Part shown: piece after piece, positions 24,577 to 35,066 of the stretch
How the letters are laid out: each line of letters opens with the position of its first letter
How positions within the stretch are numbered: the stretch's first letter is position 1
From: Triticum aestivum
Taxonomy: Eukaryota; Streptophyta; Magnoliopsida; Poales; Poaceae
NCBI RefSeq assembly: GCF_018294505.1
Contig: NC_057810.1
Span: 710,061,563 to 710,125,562 of the forward strand
DNA length: 64,000 bases
Direction: 5' to 3'
Made by a program: the position numbers and the translations under genes
Notes under the pieces: model-generated
Told to the model about the DNA's origin: nothing
Database searches by the model: none
What the model saw: the letters and a program-made list of their open reading frames with translations, nothing else

Positions 24577-25359
24577 ATGGCGGCGCTTGACGACCAGTTT
24601 GCCGGAAAAGTGCTGATTGTAACCATCAACGGCGACCGGCCTCCCGTCTCGCCGGACGACTTTGTTAAAGATCTTGGCATTGCGCACGGCATCCAAATAA
24701 GTGACTTTCTCATCGAAGTCTGTCCGCCACCGGCTGATTTCTTCGTTAGGTTCCGGACAACTTTCGACTGCAGCCCTGTGTTCGAATCTTCCCGGCGTTT
24801 GTTCTGCGATGGTGCGCTGGTGAGCTTTGATCGGTGGCACCCAGGATGGGGCTCAGTGCCCTCTAAGCTTGAGTTTTCAACAAAGCTTACCTTCCACGGC
24901 ATGCCTCGACGTGCTTGGAATAGCGAGTCCATGAACGAGCTTATCAACGACCTTGGAGGTGAGCTCATAAGTATGTTCGTTCCTCCAGACAGCTGGGCTC
25001 TGACGGTTATGGCATGGATGAAGAAGTCGTCCACCATACCGAAGGTGATTGGTGTTGAGATACCGGTGGAGGAACCGGGGTTGTACTATTCTTCGCCACC
25101 AAGGCCGCCACGGACCACATTAGGGATGTACCTGTATCGAGTGTTCGTGCATGCCGAAGAAGTGGTCAATCCATCAATCGAAGTCCTGCTGCCGCCGCTG
25201 GTGCTAGGGTCCGTCGACGACGTCCATTATAGGAGTCAACGTCAGACTTTCCCCGTGTTGCTCGGAATGATGGATGGCTTAGGGCCTACTCTATCACGCG
25301 GCGGAGGCCACTGCTTCTTTGGGAGAAGAGGCAGGGCTGGCTGCCTGGATGTGCTCTAA
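24577..25359 (+). CDS. DUF4283-like protein, 260 aa, intact
   Basis: An open frame starts at ATG 24577 (MAALDDQFAGKVLIVTINGD) and ends at TAA 25357-25359; an upstream GTG in frame at 24556 is not a likely plant start. The middle matches a grass protein type I know as DUF4283-like: PPVSPDDFVKDLG, an FLIEVCPPPADFFVRFR segment, VSFDRWHPGWGSVPSKLEFS, GMPRRAWNSESMNELINDLG, a helical SWALTVMAWMKKSSTIPK stretch and HAEEVVNPSIEVLLPP. There is no signal peptide or membrane segment. DUF4283 is thought to be nucleic-acid binding and is often associated with zinc knuckles; none is present here. The open frame in such a decayed neighbourhood suggests a recent or conserved gene, but it could be a transposon-amplified family member or a truncated copy. 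Confidence 0.65.
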   Translation: MAALDDQFAGKVLIVTINGDRPPVSPDDFVKDLGIAHGIQISDFLIEVCPPPADFFVRFRTTFDCSPVFESSRRLFCDGALVSFDRWHPGWGSVPSKLEFSTKLTFHGMPRRAWNSESMNELINDLGGELISMFVPPDSWALTVMAWMKKSSTIPKVIGVEIPVEEPGLYYSSPPRPPRTTLGMYLYRVFVHAEEVVNPSIEVLLPPLVLGSVDDVHYRSQRQTFPVLLGMMDGLGPTLSRGGGHCFFGRRGRAGCLDVL

Positions 25360-26014
25360 TTTGAGGTAACAACTGAATCTTGTCAGATACTAGTTAAATC
25401 CGAGCTATGGGTGCGAAGCACTGATATGCCAGTACATTTGATTGTGACCTGTTCTAATTTTGTACCTGAACTTTTTTTAGAAAGGGATGTACATCAACTT
25501 AATGTGCTAGCAGAACTTATTGTGTTGTCTGTCTGTTTTCTTTGCACAACATTCAAGATATTTCCCCGTCATTGATAAAGACGATGAACCGTTATGTACG
25601 ACTTCGTTGGTTTCAACATAGCCCTTCCCGTAGCGATCCACTGCTTCCATCGTGATCGTGCCGCCTGCGTCAAATTTTTGTATGCAAGTTCAGTGTGCTA
25701 TGATGTTCTATATGATTGTGTCAACTATATAAGTTTTTACTGAGCATCAGCAATGCATATGGCTGAAAGATGTATTCACGAGCATCGACTGATGGGTCTC
25801 TCTCTCTCTCTCTCCCTCTCTCTCTCTCTCTCTCCCACACACACACACACACACGCACACGCACACGCACACACACGCACAAGTGGGACCCATTGAATTA
25901 TTTATTTGCTCATGACAGCTTTTAATTAGGTTCCACTGTAATCTAACTTTTTTCTTAAGTTATTAATTGAGCTCAGTGACTTCAAAAAGTTGTACAGAAG
26001 CCTTGTTTCGGCCT
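25360..26014. other. 3' flank of DUF4283-like gene up to the CACTA insertion
   Basis: AT-rich, no coding sequence. It probably includes the 3' UTR of the gene upstream and contains a dinucleotide microsatellite. Confidence 0.5.
25796..25882 (+). repeat. (TC)n-(CA)n compound microsatellite
   Basis: About 45 bp of TC repeats with one interruption, then about 42 bp of CA repeats with CGCA variants. A simple-sequence repeat likely to vary between accessions. Confidence 0.95.
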
Positions 26015-26017
26015 TTC

Positions 26018-26030
26018 CACTACTAGGAAA
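26018..26030 (+). repeat. Left terminal inverted repeat of CACTA element
   Basis: CACTACTAGGAAA, matching the right terminus in inverted orientation over the first nine bases and most of the next four. Preceded by TTC. Confidence 0.93.
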
Positions 26031-26044
26031 AGGGCTATAGATGG

Positions 26045-26535
26045 GATTGACACTAATGGCGCACCAGAAAGATGGTGCGCCATTAGTATATACTAATGGC
26101 GCACCACAATCTGATGCGCCATTAGAGTTTAAACTACTAATGGCGCACCACGCTAAGGGTGCGCCATTAGTATCAAATTTTTTTTAAGCTAGTGCGCCTG
26201 TCCAAACATACTAATGGCGCATCCGGGCAAAGTGCGCCATTAGTAGTTGTAACTACTAATGGCGCACCAGGCAGCAGGTGCGCCATTAGTATAGAATTTT
26301 TTTTTGAACTAGTGCGCCTATCCAAACATACTAATGGCGCATCCTGCCCAAGTGCGCCATTAGTAGTTGTAACTACTAATGGCGCACCAGGCAGTGGGTG
26401 CGCCATTAGTATAGAATTTTTTTTTGAACTAGTGCGCCTATCCAAACATACTAATGGCGCATCCTGCTTAAGTGCGCCATTAGTAGTTGTAAGTACTAAT
26501 GGCGCACCATGCAAGAGGTGCGCCATTAGTAAGTG
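26045..26535 (+). repeat. Left subterminal hairpin array
   Basis: About nine foldbacks, each made of actaatggcgca(c/t)c followed after 5-20 bases by its complement (g/a)gtgcgccattagt. From about 26131 the array has a regular 120-bp period (26131, 26251, 26371, 26491) with a spacer of poly-T and 'agtgcgcctatccaaacata'. In En/Spm such subterminal motifs are bound by the element's accessory protein and are needed for excision. Here they probably serve the protein at 35404-39007. Confidence 0.9.
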
Positions 26536-26873
26536 GGCAGCAACAAGATATTTGGGACAGCCTCTCCTACCCACACACTCACTTTCTCCCCACTTCATTC
26601 TCTCCACCTCCTCCTTGTCTCGGGTGCCTCCTCTTTTTCACCTCATTTCCACCATAGATTCATTCAAATTAAGTGGTTAAATTACCTTGTTTTAATAGGT
26701 AAGTAAGGGGGGAAGCTATATTTAGGTTGTTCTCCTTACAACAATGTGCACATGCACTTTTTACGGCCTAGCTAGATCTATGTATGTTCGTGGTGTTGCA
26801 TATGTTTGTGGTGTTGCATATGTGTTTGTGTTTGGAGGTGTACCGGTATTTGATATGCGATAGTTGCCAATAT

Positions 26874-26969
26874 TTTGCCGGAATGTTGATTCATTTCCGT
26901 TTCGGCGAGAATTTTGGCATTAAGCATTCTTTTTGGTCCTATTTTTAGGGAAAGTCATGCCAAATTTTT
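26874..26969 (+). promoter_or_regulatory. Leader block of transposase gene, shared with second gene
   Basis: It resembles 34981-35066 upstream of the accessory gene. Both begin tttgccggaatgt, carry gatt.a.ttccgtt.cggc next, and later share tcctattttt/cag followed by aaag.tcatgc and aaattt. The block lies just upstream of a splice-acceptor-like site (ctctaccccgcag, AG at 27005-27006) that precedes the ATG, so it may be promoter, untranslated exon or intron. A duplicated leader would place both genes under common control. Confidence 0.6.
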
Positions 26970-27012
26970 GTTTGGTTCTAAAATATCGTTTTGCTCTACC
27001 CCGCAGGCGACC

Positions 27013-28978
27013 ATGGTCCGCACGATGACCGAAGGCATCGTGAATAGGTTTTTGAGGTCCGCGAAGGCCGAGATGCTTCAAAAGAACGAGACGGAGATAA
27101 GATGTCCGTGTCGAAGATGCAAGCTGAAGAGCCTTATTGCGGACCCGGATTCCGGGCAGGTGCGGGACCACCTGCTGTTGCGTGGTTTCATGGATGGCTA
27201 TCGGTGGCAAGGTGATGAAGATGACTACGAAGTCGTCCATGCGGGCCGGGCAAGAAATGAGGAAGGGCAGCAAGACAACCACCGCGGCTCGGGCGGGCGA
27301 GAAGACGAAGAATCCCCAGGAGATGATCACGACTGTGATGCTGTACACAGTCATCATGTAGAAGATGCAGGACATGATGATGAGGAAGATGCCGGAGCAG
27401 GCGACGGGCATGATCATGAAGATGATGATGCCGGCGGAGCAGACGACGCTGGACCATCGATGGGCTGGGTGCAGGACCCTCATATTCAAGAGCTGCTTCT
27501 CAAGCAGACGGATAACGCAAGAGCTGCCGCCCGAGAGAAAGCCAAGATGGATCAACTTGAGTTAGACGCGGTTACTCCATTGTATGAAGGATGCAGGCCC
27601 GAGGATACCCGCCTGAAAGTAACGCTCATGGCCCTGGAGATGAAGGTAAAACACAAAATGACCGACGCATGCTTCGACGAGAACATGTCATTCTGGCACG
27701 AACGTCTTCCCAAGGGGAACAAGTGCCCGACCAGTTTGGAGGAGGCGAAGAAAATCGTGTGTCCTCTGGATTTACCGCACGTGAAATACCATGTGTGCAT
27801 GAACAATTGCATCATTTATCGGGACGAGCACGCGGAGTCTACAATATGTCCGGTGTGCGGTGTCACTCGATACAAGAAGAGGAAGAAAGCTCCTCGAAAA
27901 GTGGTGTGGTACTTTCCGATCACTCCTCGTCTGCAGCGGTATTTCGCGGATCCTAAGGTAGCAAAGCTCCTGCGTTGGCACGCGGATAGGGAGGAGAAGA
28001 AGCGAGAAGATGACGCAAATGATCCGGAGATAGATAAAAAAGACAAGATGCTGAGTCACCCTAAGGATGCGAGCCAGTGGCAAGCATTGAACTTCGAATA
28101 CCCAGAATTTGGGAACGATCCAAGGAACATCGTGCTGGGCGCGAGCACCGATGGAGTCAATCCGTTTGGCAGCCAGAGAAGCACACATAGCACCTGGCCT
28201 GTGTTTGTGTGGATGTACAACCTTCCCCCCTGGTTGTGCATGAAGAGGAAGTACATTCACATGAGTATGCTAATTGAAGGGCCGAAACAACCAGGGAACG
28301 ACATCAATCTGTATCTGGGGCTGCTGAAAGAGGAGCTTGACACGCTGTGGAAAACGCCAGCCAATACGTGGGACGCCGCAGAGAAAGAATATTTCCCTAT
28401 GAGAGCCGCACTGCTCACGACGGTGCACGACTATCTCGGTTACGGATATCTTGCGGGGCAGGTAGTCCACGGATTTTCTGGATGCGTAAGGTGCATGGAT
28501 GACACAACGTATCGCCAGCTAGATAGAGATCCCGGGTCTTCGAAAACCGTGTTCATGGGACATCGAAGGTGGCTTCGCGACGATGACCCGTGGAGGAAAC
28601 GCAAGGATCTGTTCGATGGTGAAACCGAACCCCGAAAACGCCCGTGTACGAGGAGCGGCGAGGAAGTAGACAAGCTGTTGAAAAATTGGAAAGACTGCCC
28701 ACTGCCGGGAAAGAAGCAAAAGGCGCCAGAGCCGGGAAAGAAGCGAAAGGCGCCAGAGCCGCTGCTGAAGGTATGGAAAACGAGGTCTGTTTTCTGGGAC
28801 TTGCCGTACTGGAAGATCCACCGTGTGCCTCACAGCCTTGATGTCATGCATATCACGAAGAACGTGTGCGAGAGTCTGCTTGGTACCCTGCTCAACATGC
28901 CAGAGAGGACCAAAGATGGGCCGAAAGCAAGGGCAGACTTGAAATCAATGGGCATCAGGCAGGAGCTTCACGCTATAT

Positions 28979-29033
<55 letters not shown>

Positions 29034-30609
29034 GGCGAAGCAGGACACAGAAAGTCGTCGCAAAGGCAAAAAGGCCAAGAAGACCGGAAATGACTACCCT
29101 CCCGCGTGCTTCACTCTAAGTCAGGAGGAGATCGAGCAGTTTTTCACCTGCCTCCTAGGAGTAAAACTTCCTTACGGTTACGCGGGGAAGATAAGCAGAT
29201 ACCTAGACCCAGCGAAGCAGAAGTTCAGCGGGATGAAGTCTCACGACTGTCACGTGCTGATGACGCAGATACTTCCAGTTGCAATCCGTGGGATCATGGA
29301 CGCGCACGTCCGTGAAACGCTATTTGGCCTATGCAACTTCTTCGACGTCATCTCTCGGAAGTCGATTGGCGTGAGGCAACTCAGAAGGCTACAGGAAGAG
29401 ATCGTGGTGATACTATGCGAGCTTGAGATGTACTTCCCGCCCGCATTCTTCGACGTTATGGTGCATCTGCTGGTCCATATAGTGGAGGATATCATCCAAC
29501 TCGGGCCGACGTTCCTGCACAGCATGATGCCGTTCGAAAGGATGAATGGTGTCATCAAAGGATACGTTCGCAACATGTCACGTCCAGAAGGAAGCATAGC
29601 CAGGGGCTTTCTGACCGAAGAGTGCATCTCCTACTGCACGAATTATCTAGGCATCGAGAACCCCGTTGGTCTGCCCGTCAACAGGCACCTCGGCAGGCTC
29701 GCTGGATGGGGTCACCGTGAGGGTCGCCGCGAAATGCATGTCGACTTCGAGGGTCGACTCGCCGACTTTGAAAGAGCAAACCTAGTCGCGCTACAACACA
29801 TAGACGTGGTCGATCCTTGGTTGGTAGAGCACAAAACCTTTATTAAAAAGACGTACAATGACCGAGGCCAACAGAGGACGGACGGAGATACACTCAAAGA
29901 GCACAACTCATGTTTCACGCGTTGGTTCAAGCATAAGCTTCTGTCGTACCCTTTACATGAGGATTCTTCCGCGGAAGAACAACTCATATTCGCCTTGTCA
30001 CAGGGCGCCGAGCACAACCTGATGACCTATGAGGCGTACGATATCAACGGCTACACATTCTACACCGAGGCCAAGGACATGAAGAGCGATGGTTATCAGA
30101 ACTCCGGGGTAACGATGGAATCCTACACCGGTAACGACAAGGACAGATACTACGGAAGGATCGAGGAGATCTGGGAGCTGAGCTACGCTGGAGAGAAGGT
30201 CCCGATGTTCCGTGTCAGATGGGCCAAGAACGTCATAAAAGAAGACCGGTATTTCACCACCATGGTTATACCCGAAGCCAAATCCAAGACCGCGGGCGCA
30301 AACGTCACCGCGAAAAATGAGCCATGGGTACTGGCTTCCCAAGTGGACCAATGCTTCTTCATTACCGACCCGCCAAAGCCCAGTCGTGTTGTCGTGAGGA
30401 GAGGCAAAAGGAAGATCATCGGAATGGATGGAGTAGCCAATGAGCAAGACTTCGACAAGTACGGCGACCCGAGGATCGAACATGACGACGATGATGAAGT
30501 AGCAGCATACACCACAAGAAGAAGCAGGACCACCCTACCTAAAGGACGTCCGTTCCACAGAAGAACTCCATTTGCGAAAAAGAAGGGCAAGAAGATTGTG
30601 AACAGATAG
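27013..30609 (+). CDS. CACTA transposase, TNP2 type, 1198 aa
   Basis: The start is the ATG at 27013 in strong context (gcgaccATGG), six bases after an acceptor-like cag; the frame stays open upstream to 26914 but without support. Domains in order: a transposase-associated zinc-binding N-terminus (CPCRRC at residue 31, then HLLLRGFMDGYRW); an acidic linker (about 75-150); the TNP2 core (about 220-660); a DUF4218-like segment (about 745-865); a DUF4216-like segment (about 1000-1090); and a basic tail. Candidate catalytic acids of the DDD/E triad are D380 in STDGVNPFG, D610 in HSLDVMHITKNV and E842 in MMPFERMNGVIK. A run of 17 Asp (residues 657-673) lies between the second and third acids. The protein would act in the nucleus and cut at the CACTA ends. 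No stop or frameshift is seen, and the length is in the usual range for plant CACTA transposases. Confidence 0.93.
28981..29031 (+). repeat. (GAT)17 trinucleotide repeat inside the transposase gene
   Basis: Seventeen uninterrupted GAT codons encode 17 aspartates. The repeat is in frame and would tolerate unit gain or loss. Confidence 0.95.
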
Positions 30610-30716
30610 CTAGCTAAGATCGATTGTATTTAAATCGTAGCCTTCATTTCTCGATTGTATTTCATGGGTACTTTTTGAACTATCATGAATATTTTTAAAT
30701 TTCATGGACACTCGAT

Positions 30717-31334
30717 CTCGATCCCCCTCCATCTCGATCGCTATCCCACCTTGCCAGATCCGGCCCCCCTCGCCGCCGAGCACCCCCCAGTCCACCGGCC
30801 GCCGCCGCCGACCCCCCGCACCCTCGATTCCCCTACCCAACCGCCGCCGCCGACCCCCCGCACCCCGCGCACCGTCTTATAAAAAAATTAGTATCAAACA
30901 GCTTTTTAAATGCTACTGTCTTATAAAAAAATATTACTGTTATTATTTAAACAAGTTTGAACATATTTAAACACAAATAAGTATCAAACAGCTTTTTAAA
31001 TGCTAAAAAAAATTTGTGGAGCCCACCTCGATCCCCCTCCATCTCGACCGCTATCCCACCTCGCCAGATCCGGTCCCCCTCGGCGCCGAGCACCCCCCAA
31101 GTCCACCGGCCGCCGCCGCCGACCCACCGCACCCTCGATTCCCCTACTCAACCGCCGCCGCCGACCCCCCGCACCGCGCGCACCGTCTTATAAAAAAATA
31201 AGTATCAAACAGCTTTTTAAATGCTACTGTCTTATAAAAAAATATTACTGTTATTATTTAAACAAGTTTGAACATATTTAAACATAAATAAGTATCAAAC
31301 AGCTTTTTAAATGATAAAAAAATTTTTGTGGAGC
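30717..31334 (+). repeat. Tandem duplication, period 310 bp
   Basis: Copy 1 (about 30717-31020) and copy 2 (about 31027-31334) share the order atccccctccatctcga, a CCG-rich block, gtcttataaaaaaa, tactgttattatttaaac and agtatcaaacagctttttaa. The offset, measured at atccccctcc, is exactly 310 bp. Non-coding; it lies downstream of the transposase. Confidence 0.85.
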
Positions 31335-31403
31335 CTGGGAGTCGAACCCAGGACCTCCTGGTGTGAGAACTGGCTGCTGACCAGTCGAGCTAGTAGAGTG
31401 GGC
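31331..31403 (-). other. tRNA-like sequence (degenerate)
   Basis: On the minus strand a 73-base segment has an A-box-like tagctcgactggtcag, a B-box-like ggttcgactcc and a perfect T-arm (CTGGG-ttcgact-CCCAG). The anticodon-arm region reads ccagttctcacaccagg, so an anticodon cannot be fixed with confidence. The acceptor ends (gcccact / ggctc) do not pair properly and there is no encoded CCA. It is therefore a relic or tRNA-derived insertion rather than a working tRNA gene. It follows the second 310-bp repeat directly. Confidence 0.5.
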
Positions 31404-31462
31404 TTGACATGGATAGGTTCTGGTAGTACATAACCTTTTGGCTCGAGTTGAAATAAAAAAAG

Positions 31463-31543
31463 TACTAATGGCGCACCACGGTGAGGTGCGCCATTAGTAT
31501 GGACATGCTAATGGCGCACCACAGTGAGGTGCGCCATTAGTAT
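31463..31543 (+). repeat. Internal island of two subterminal-type hairpins
   Basis: Two foldbacks of the same motif found at the element's ends (tactaatggcgcaccacggtg...cgccattagta and its neighbour) sit mid-element, between the transposase and the accessory gene. They are about 5 kb from the left end and 8.6 kb from the right end. Confidence 0.9.
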
Positions 31544-34500
31544 TGTGGCCCGATCCCCCTTCGCCCGATCCCCCCTTCGCCCGATCCCCCCTTCCCTCTC
31601 TCCCTCGCCAGTTCTCTCCCTCCCGATCCACCGCCGCCGCCGCCGCTGCCCTCGCCCTCGCCCTCGCCCTCGCCCTCTCCCTCCCTCGCCCTCTCCTCGC
31701 CTTCCCTCTCCCTCGCCCCGCCTCCCTCGACGCCACCGTCCCCGCCACCTCGACGCTGCCCCGCCGCCTCGACGCGACCCCGCCGCCCGGACGCCGCCCC
31801 GACGCCGCCTCGACGCGACCCCGCCGCCCCGACGCCGCCTCGACGCGACCCCGCCGCCCCGACTCCGCCTCGACGCTGCCCCGCCGCCCCGACGCCGCCT
31901 CGACCCCGCCCCGACGCCGCTGCCCCACCTCGACCCCGCCCCGTCCACACCACCGTCGCCGGGGCACCCGTCCTCCCTCCGCGGCCTCTCCGGCTGCTAC
32001 GAGTGCCGCGCCATCAACGTCGAGCCCGTCTCAAGGTCTGCCGCCTGCCTGCCTAGCTAACCCCTCTGCAATTCTCTGTTTCTTCCATGGGATGACACAT
32101 GACAGTGCTTTAGTTCATGTACTCCCTGCATAAAGAAATATTAGAATGTTTAGATCGCGTAAAGAAATATAAGAGTATTTAGATCACTAAAGGGGAGTAT
32201 ATAATTAAGGGTCGGTTCTCTTTGGGCTAGATCATGTCAAGAAATATGAGAATGTTTAGATCACTAAAGGAGGGAGTATATATTAAGGGTCAGTTCTCTT
32301 TGGGCCTCTGGATGGATATAAGTTGGGTAGAGCCAGTTCTTTCAGGGTTATTGGGTGATTGTCAAAATAAACTTAACTACTTTTTCTGTTTTATTTACTC
32401 TGCATATTAGTTTGACCTAAGTCAAATTTTATGAAGCTTCGCCATTAGTCTTCGATATTTTTGTGGGATTATATAGAATTTTTGCAAAACATATATAGGA
32501 GATCAACATTATATATGCATGTGGTGAAGATTTTTCTGGTGCAAATCATGTAATAAAGAACTGAAAGGGAGTCAGTTAGTATGGCCACCTAAAGTTCGGT
32601 TGTGGGTTATGATTCCTCGTACAACGCTCACAACCTGAATAGATATGATTTTCTGTTGTGAGAAGTTGAAGGATTTGAGGTTGGCTCCTGTTGAAACTTG
32701 GCTAGAGATACAACTTTGTTTTGTCATTGGCAAGTGTAAAGCATTGGAGAAGATTTATTGTTGATGCTCACACCTCCAGAATATTTAGTTAAAACCTTCT
32801 GCTGAACTCATTAAGTTGTTGACTGCGCATTATGGAGAAAATTGTATTTCTGCAACCAGATTCAGCTACTGTCGTTACAACACTGTCTTTTGAGTAAATT
32901 GAGACTCCACATCATCACTGACATCGCAGGGCCATTTCTGTCAGATCCGTTGTCGAACTCCTCTAACTTGGAAACTTGGGTTATGTGTTACTCTTTCTTC
33001 TGAAGTTGTGCTTCTGTGTTATAAATCTCTGAAGTTGTGGTTCTGCAAAAATCGTGCCGCTGAAGTTGTTTGTTAGTGCTTCAAGTTATTTATCTTCTTT
33101 TAGGTTATTTATCACTTGTGTTATTATTATACATCTTGTGCTCATCTTGTTTAGCTTAGGTTGTTGGTACACTTAGTTTTTGGGCCTCAACATATTTACC
33201 ATTTGTGTTTGAAAACTAAACGAGTAGTTTGTTTATACATTTCTTCAAACCAAACCCTTAATTGTTTTATAACACCTATGTTCCTTCTCTATGAGACATC
33301 TGGGTCATTTCACCAAAGCACTCTTCAGCATGGGCCGTGCCGCAGTCTACATATGTATAATAATAACACAAGTGAACATATGCATGAACAGGATATATAT
33401 CTTTAACAGGATATATATCTTTACCAGTTAAAATTTTGATCAAGTAAACTCAATATTTCTGGGACAGTTAGAGTATCCATCGATCATATTTGAACCTAAT
33501 ACCAATTCATTCATCTCCATACCACTGCAGACACAACAGAACAGAGGCACTTCATCACCCACGGCTGAGAAAGCAAGGTAGAATCACCACTGCATACATA
33601 CTATTTCTCTTTTTTTCTGTTCTTTTCAGATCAATATTGTTGTGATCTTTCATGTCTTTTATAACAGGGAAAATGGTTGTATATGATAGACATCGAACCG
33701 TTTCTGTAAACTGAGTACTAACTGAGTTCCCTAAAAAAAGAAAACAATTTGTGATTACTATAGATGTTTTTTTGCATGGCTGCTAGCTTTTCTAGTTGCA
33801 TCCATTTATTTTCTTCTACACAACTGATTACTATAGATGTTTGTTCAATCATTTAATTTTTGTGTTTGGGCCACATGCATGCATTCTTGCTGACTTAAAT
33901 GGCAATAGACTAGCTGAAGCTATTGTTGTAGTACAAGTTGGATTTTCTTTGGTATCATCTGAATGGATTGCACTATCCTGGGAAAGTGCAATAGAAAATC
34001 CAGAACCAGCAGGGATTAGGGAAAGTAACTGTTTTAGTTCATACTACTTCATAGTGAGGGTACACTGTACATGGAGGTTTGGTTGCATTTGAGGCATGTT
34101 GAGTATTGGGGAATATTCGAGATTCAACTTATTCTGTCATCTTTCTTTTGGTTCCCTGTCAGTTGTTGGAATTACCTACAAAAATTGGATCCATGCAAAT
34201 GTCATGCAGTGTATCTGAAATTGTAGTGTGTCTACACTCAGGTTGCTCAATTTGCATATATCCTTTTCACTGGAACTATCAGATGTGCATGGTTATTTGA
34301 CCATAATTTTAGAAGCATGTGCCACACATATTTCCATAATGGGAGACAACAGTACATTGTCATCACCAGCATTTTTCCACATCCTAAATCACTTGCGGAA
34401 TTTTGTCTGCCACCCTGTTATGCCTGGAGGTGTCCCTTCATAATTTTAAGTTGGTGATTCTCCGCCCTGTTGTCTAGCTGTGGACACCAGGTGGTGGCCT

Positions 34501-34980
34501 TTCTGGTCAAGGTGGTCACAGCATCAGTATTTATTTGCTTTGTTTGTAATGCTTGATGTTTAGCGCGTGAAACTGGGTTTTGCATGACTCAGGCGGCATT
34601 TAGTGGTCCAAAGTTGCATTGCATCTCTGGACTCGCATTATTGGCGAGGGTGTATTTGGTCTGGGGCTCCATTGAAAAGGGAAGCCTAAATATTCTGTCT
34701 GCCACCAAATTCTTTCTGGCTTTCTGTACTGCAAACATAGGGCCGTAAAATGTTTTGATGTTATTGGAGTTAGCAATCAGAAGGAAGCAATAAAACATGC
34801 TTTCCTGTGTACTTTAACAGAAAACAATTTGTAAAGATGATGATCACATTGAGAAAGACTTGTAAAGATGATGATCATCTTTAACAGAAAACAATTTGTG
34901 ATGATTTTGCTAGTTTGCTGGGTTTTGTCTCCGACCATCGTGTCGTGATGATTTTGCAGGTACCCCGAGAGGCCCTTGAG
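31544..34980. other. Non-coding middle of the CACTA element
   Basis: It starts with a low-complexity C-rich stretch (31544-31970, repeated cgcccgatcccc and ccgccgccccgac units) that produces long but meaningless open frames on both strands. About 3 kb of AT-rich sequence without coding potential follow. A Stowaway-like repeat fragment lies at 32119-32306. The rest may be intron, untranslated sequence or older insertions. Confidence 0.55.
32119..32306 (+). repeat. Stowaway-like MITE fragments, duplicated
   Basis: The segment begins tactccctgcataaagaaat and contains tttagatcactaaagg(a)gggagta, typical of grass Stowaway ends. The block from agaaatat.aga to ggttctctttgggc occurs twice in direct orientation (about 32164-32228 and 32241-32306). 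Confidence 0.5.
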
Positions 34981-35066
34981 TTTGCCGGAATGTCGATTAA
35001 CTTCCGTTCCGGCAAATTCGGGTACTCCATATGTCCTATTTTCAGCAAAGGTCATGCTGAAATTTT
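34981..35066 (+). promoter_or_regulatory. Leader block of accessory gene, shared with transposase gene
   Basis: It matches 26874-26969. It starts with a perfect 10-bp foldback (tttgccggaa 34981-34990 and ttccggcaaa 35007-35016). It lies about 340-420 bp upstream of the accessory gene ATG, farther than in the transposase gene, because a foldback and tandem repeats follow. Confidence 0.6.

Noticed and set aside
26045..26535. Regular repeats with spacers resembling a CRISPR array
   Set aside because: The repeats are palindromic pairs with near-identical spacers at the end of a CACTA element in a plant genome; there are no cas genes.
26173..26680. Open frames of 144 and 162 codons on opposite strands
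   Set aside because: They encode the repeated hairpin motif (TNGAPGSRC-like repeats) of the CACTA left end, not a protein.
26914..27012. Upstream extension of the transposase frame
   Set aside because: The extension carries no conserved residues and lies before a splice-acceptor-like cag; the ATG at 27013 has a strong context and precedes the conserved N-terminus.
31331..31403. Functional tRNA gene
   Set aside because: The T-arm is perfect but the acceptor stem does not pair and the anticodon cannot be assigned; reported only as a tRNA-like relic.
31494..32133. Open frames up to 196 codons in several frames
   Set aside because: Products of the cgccgccccgac low-complexity tract.
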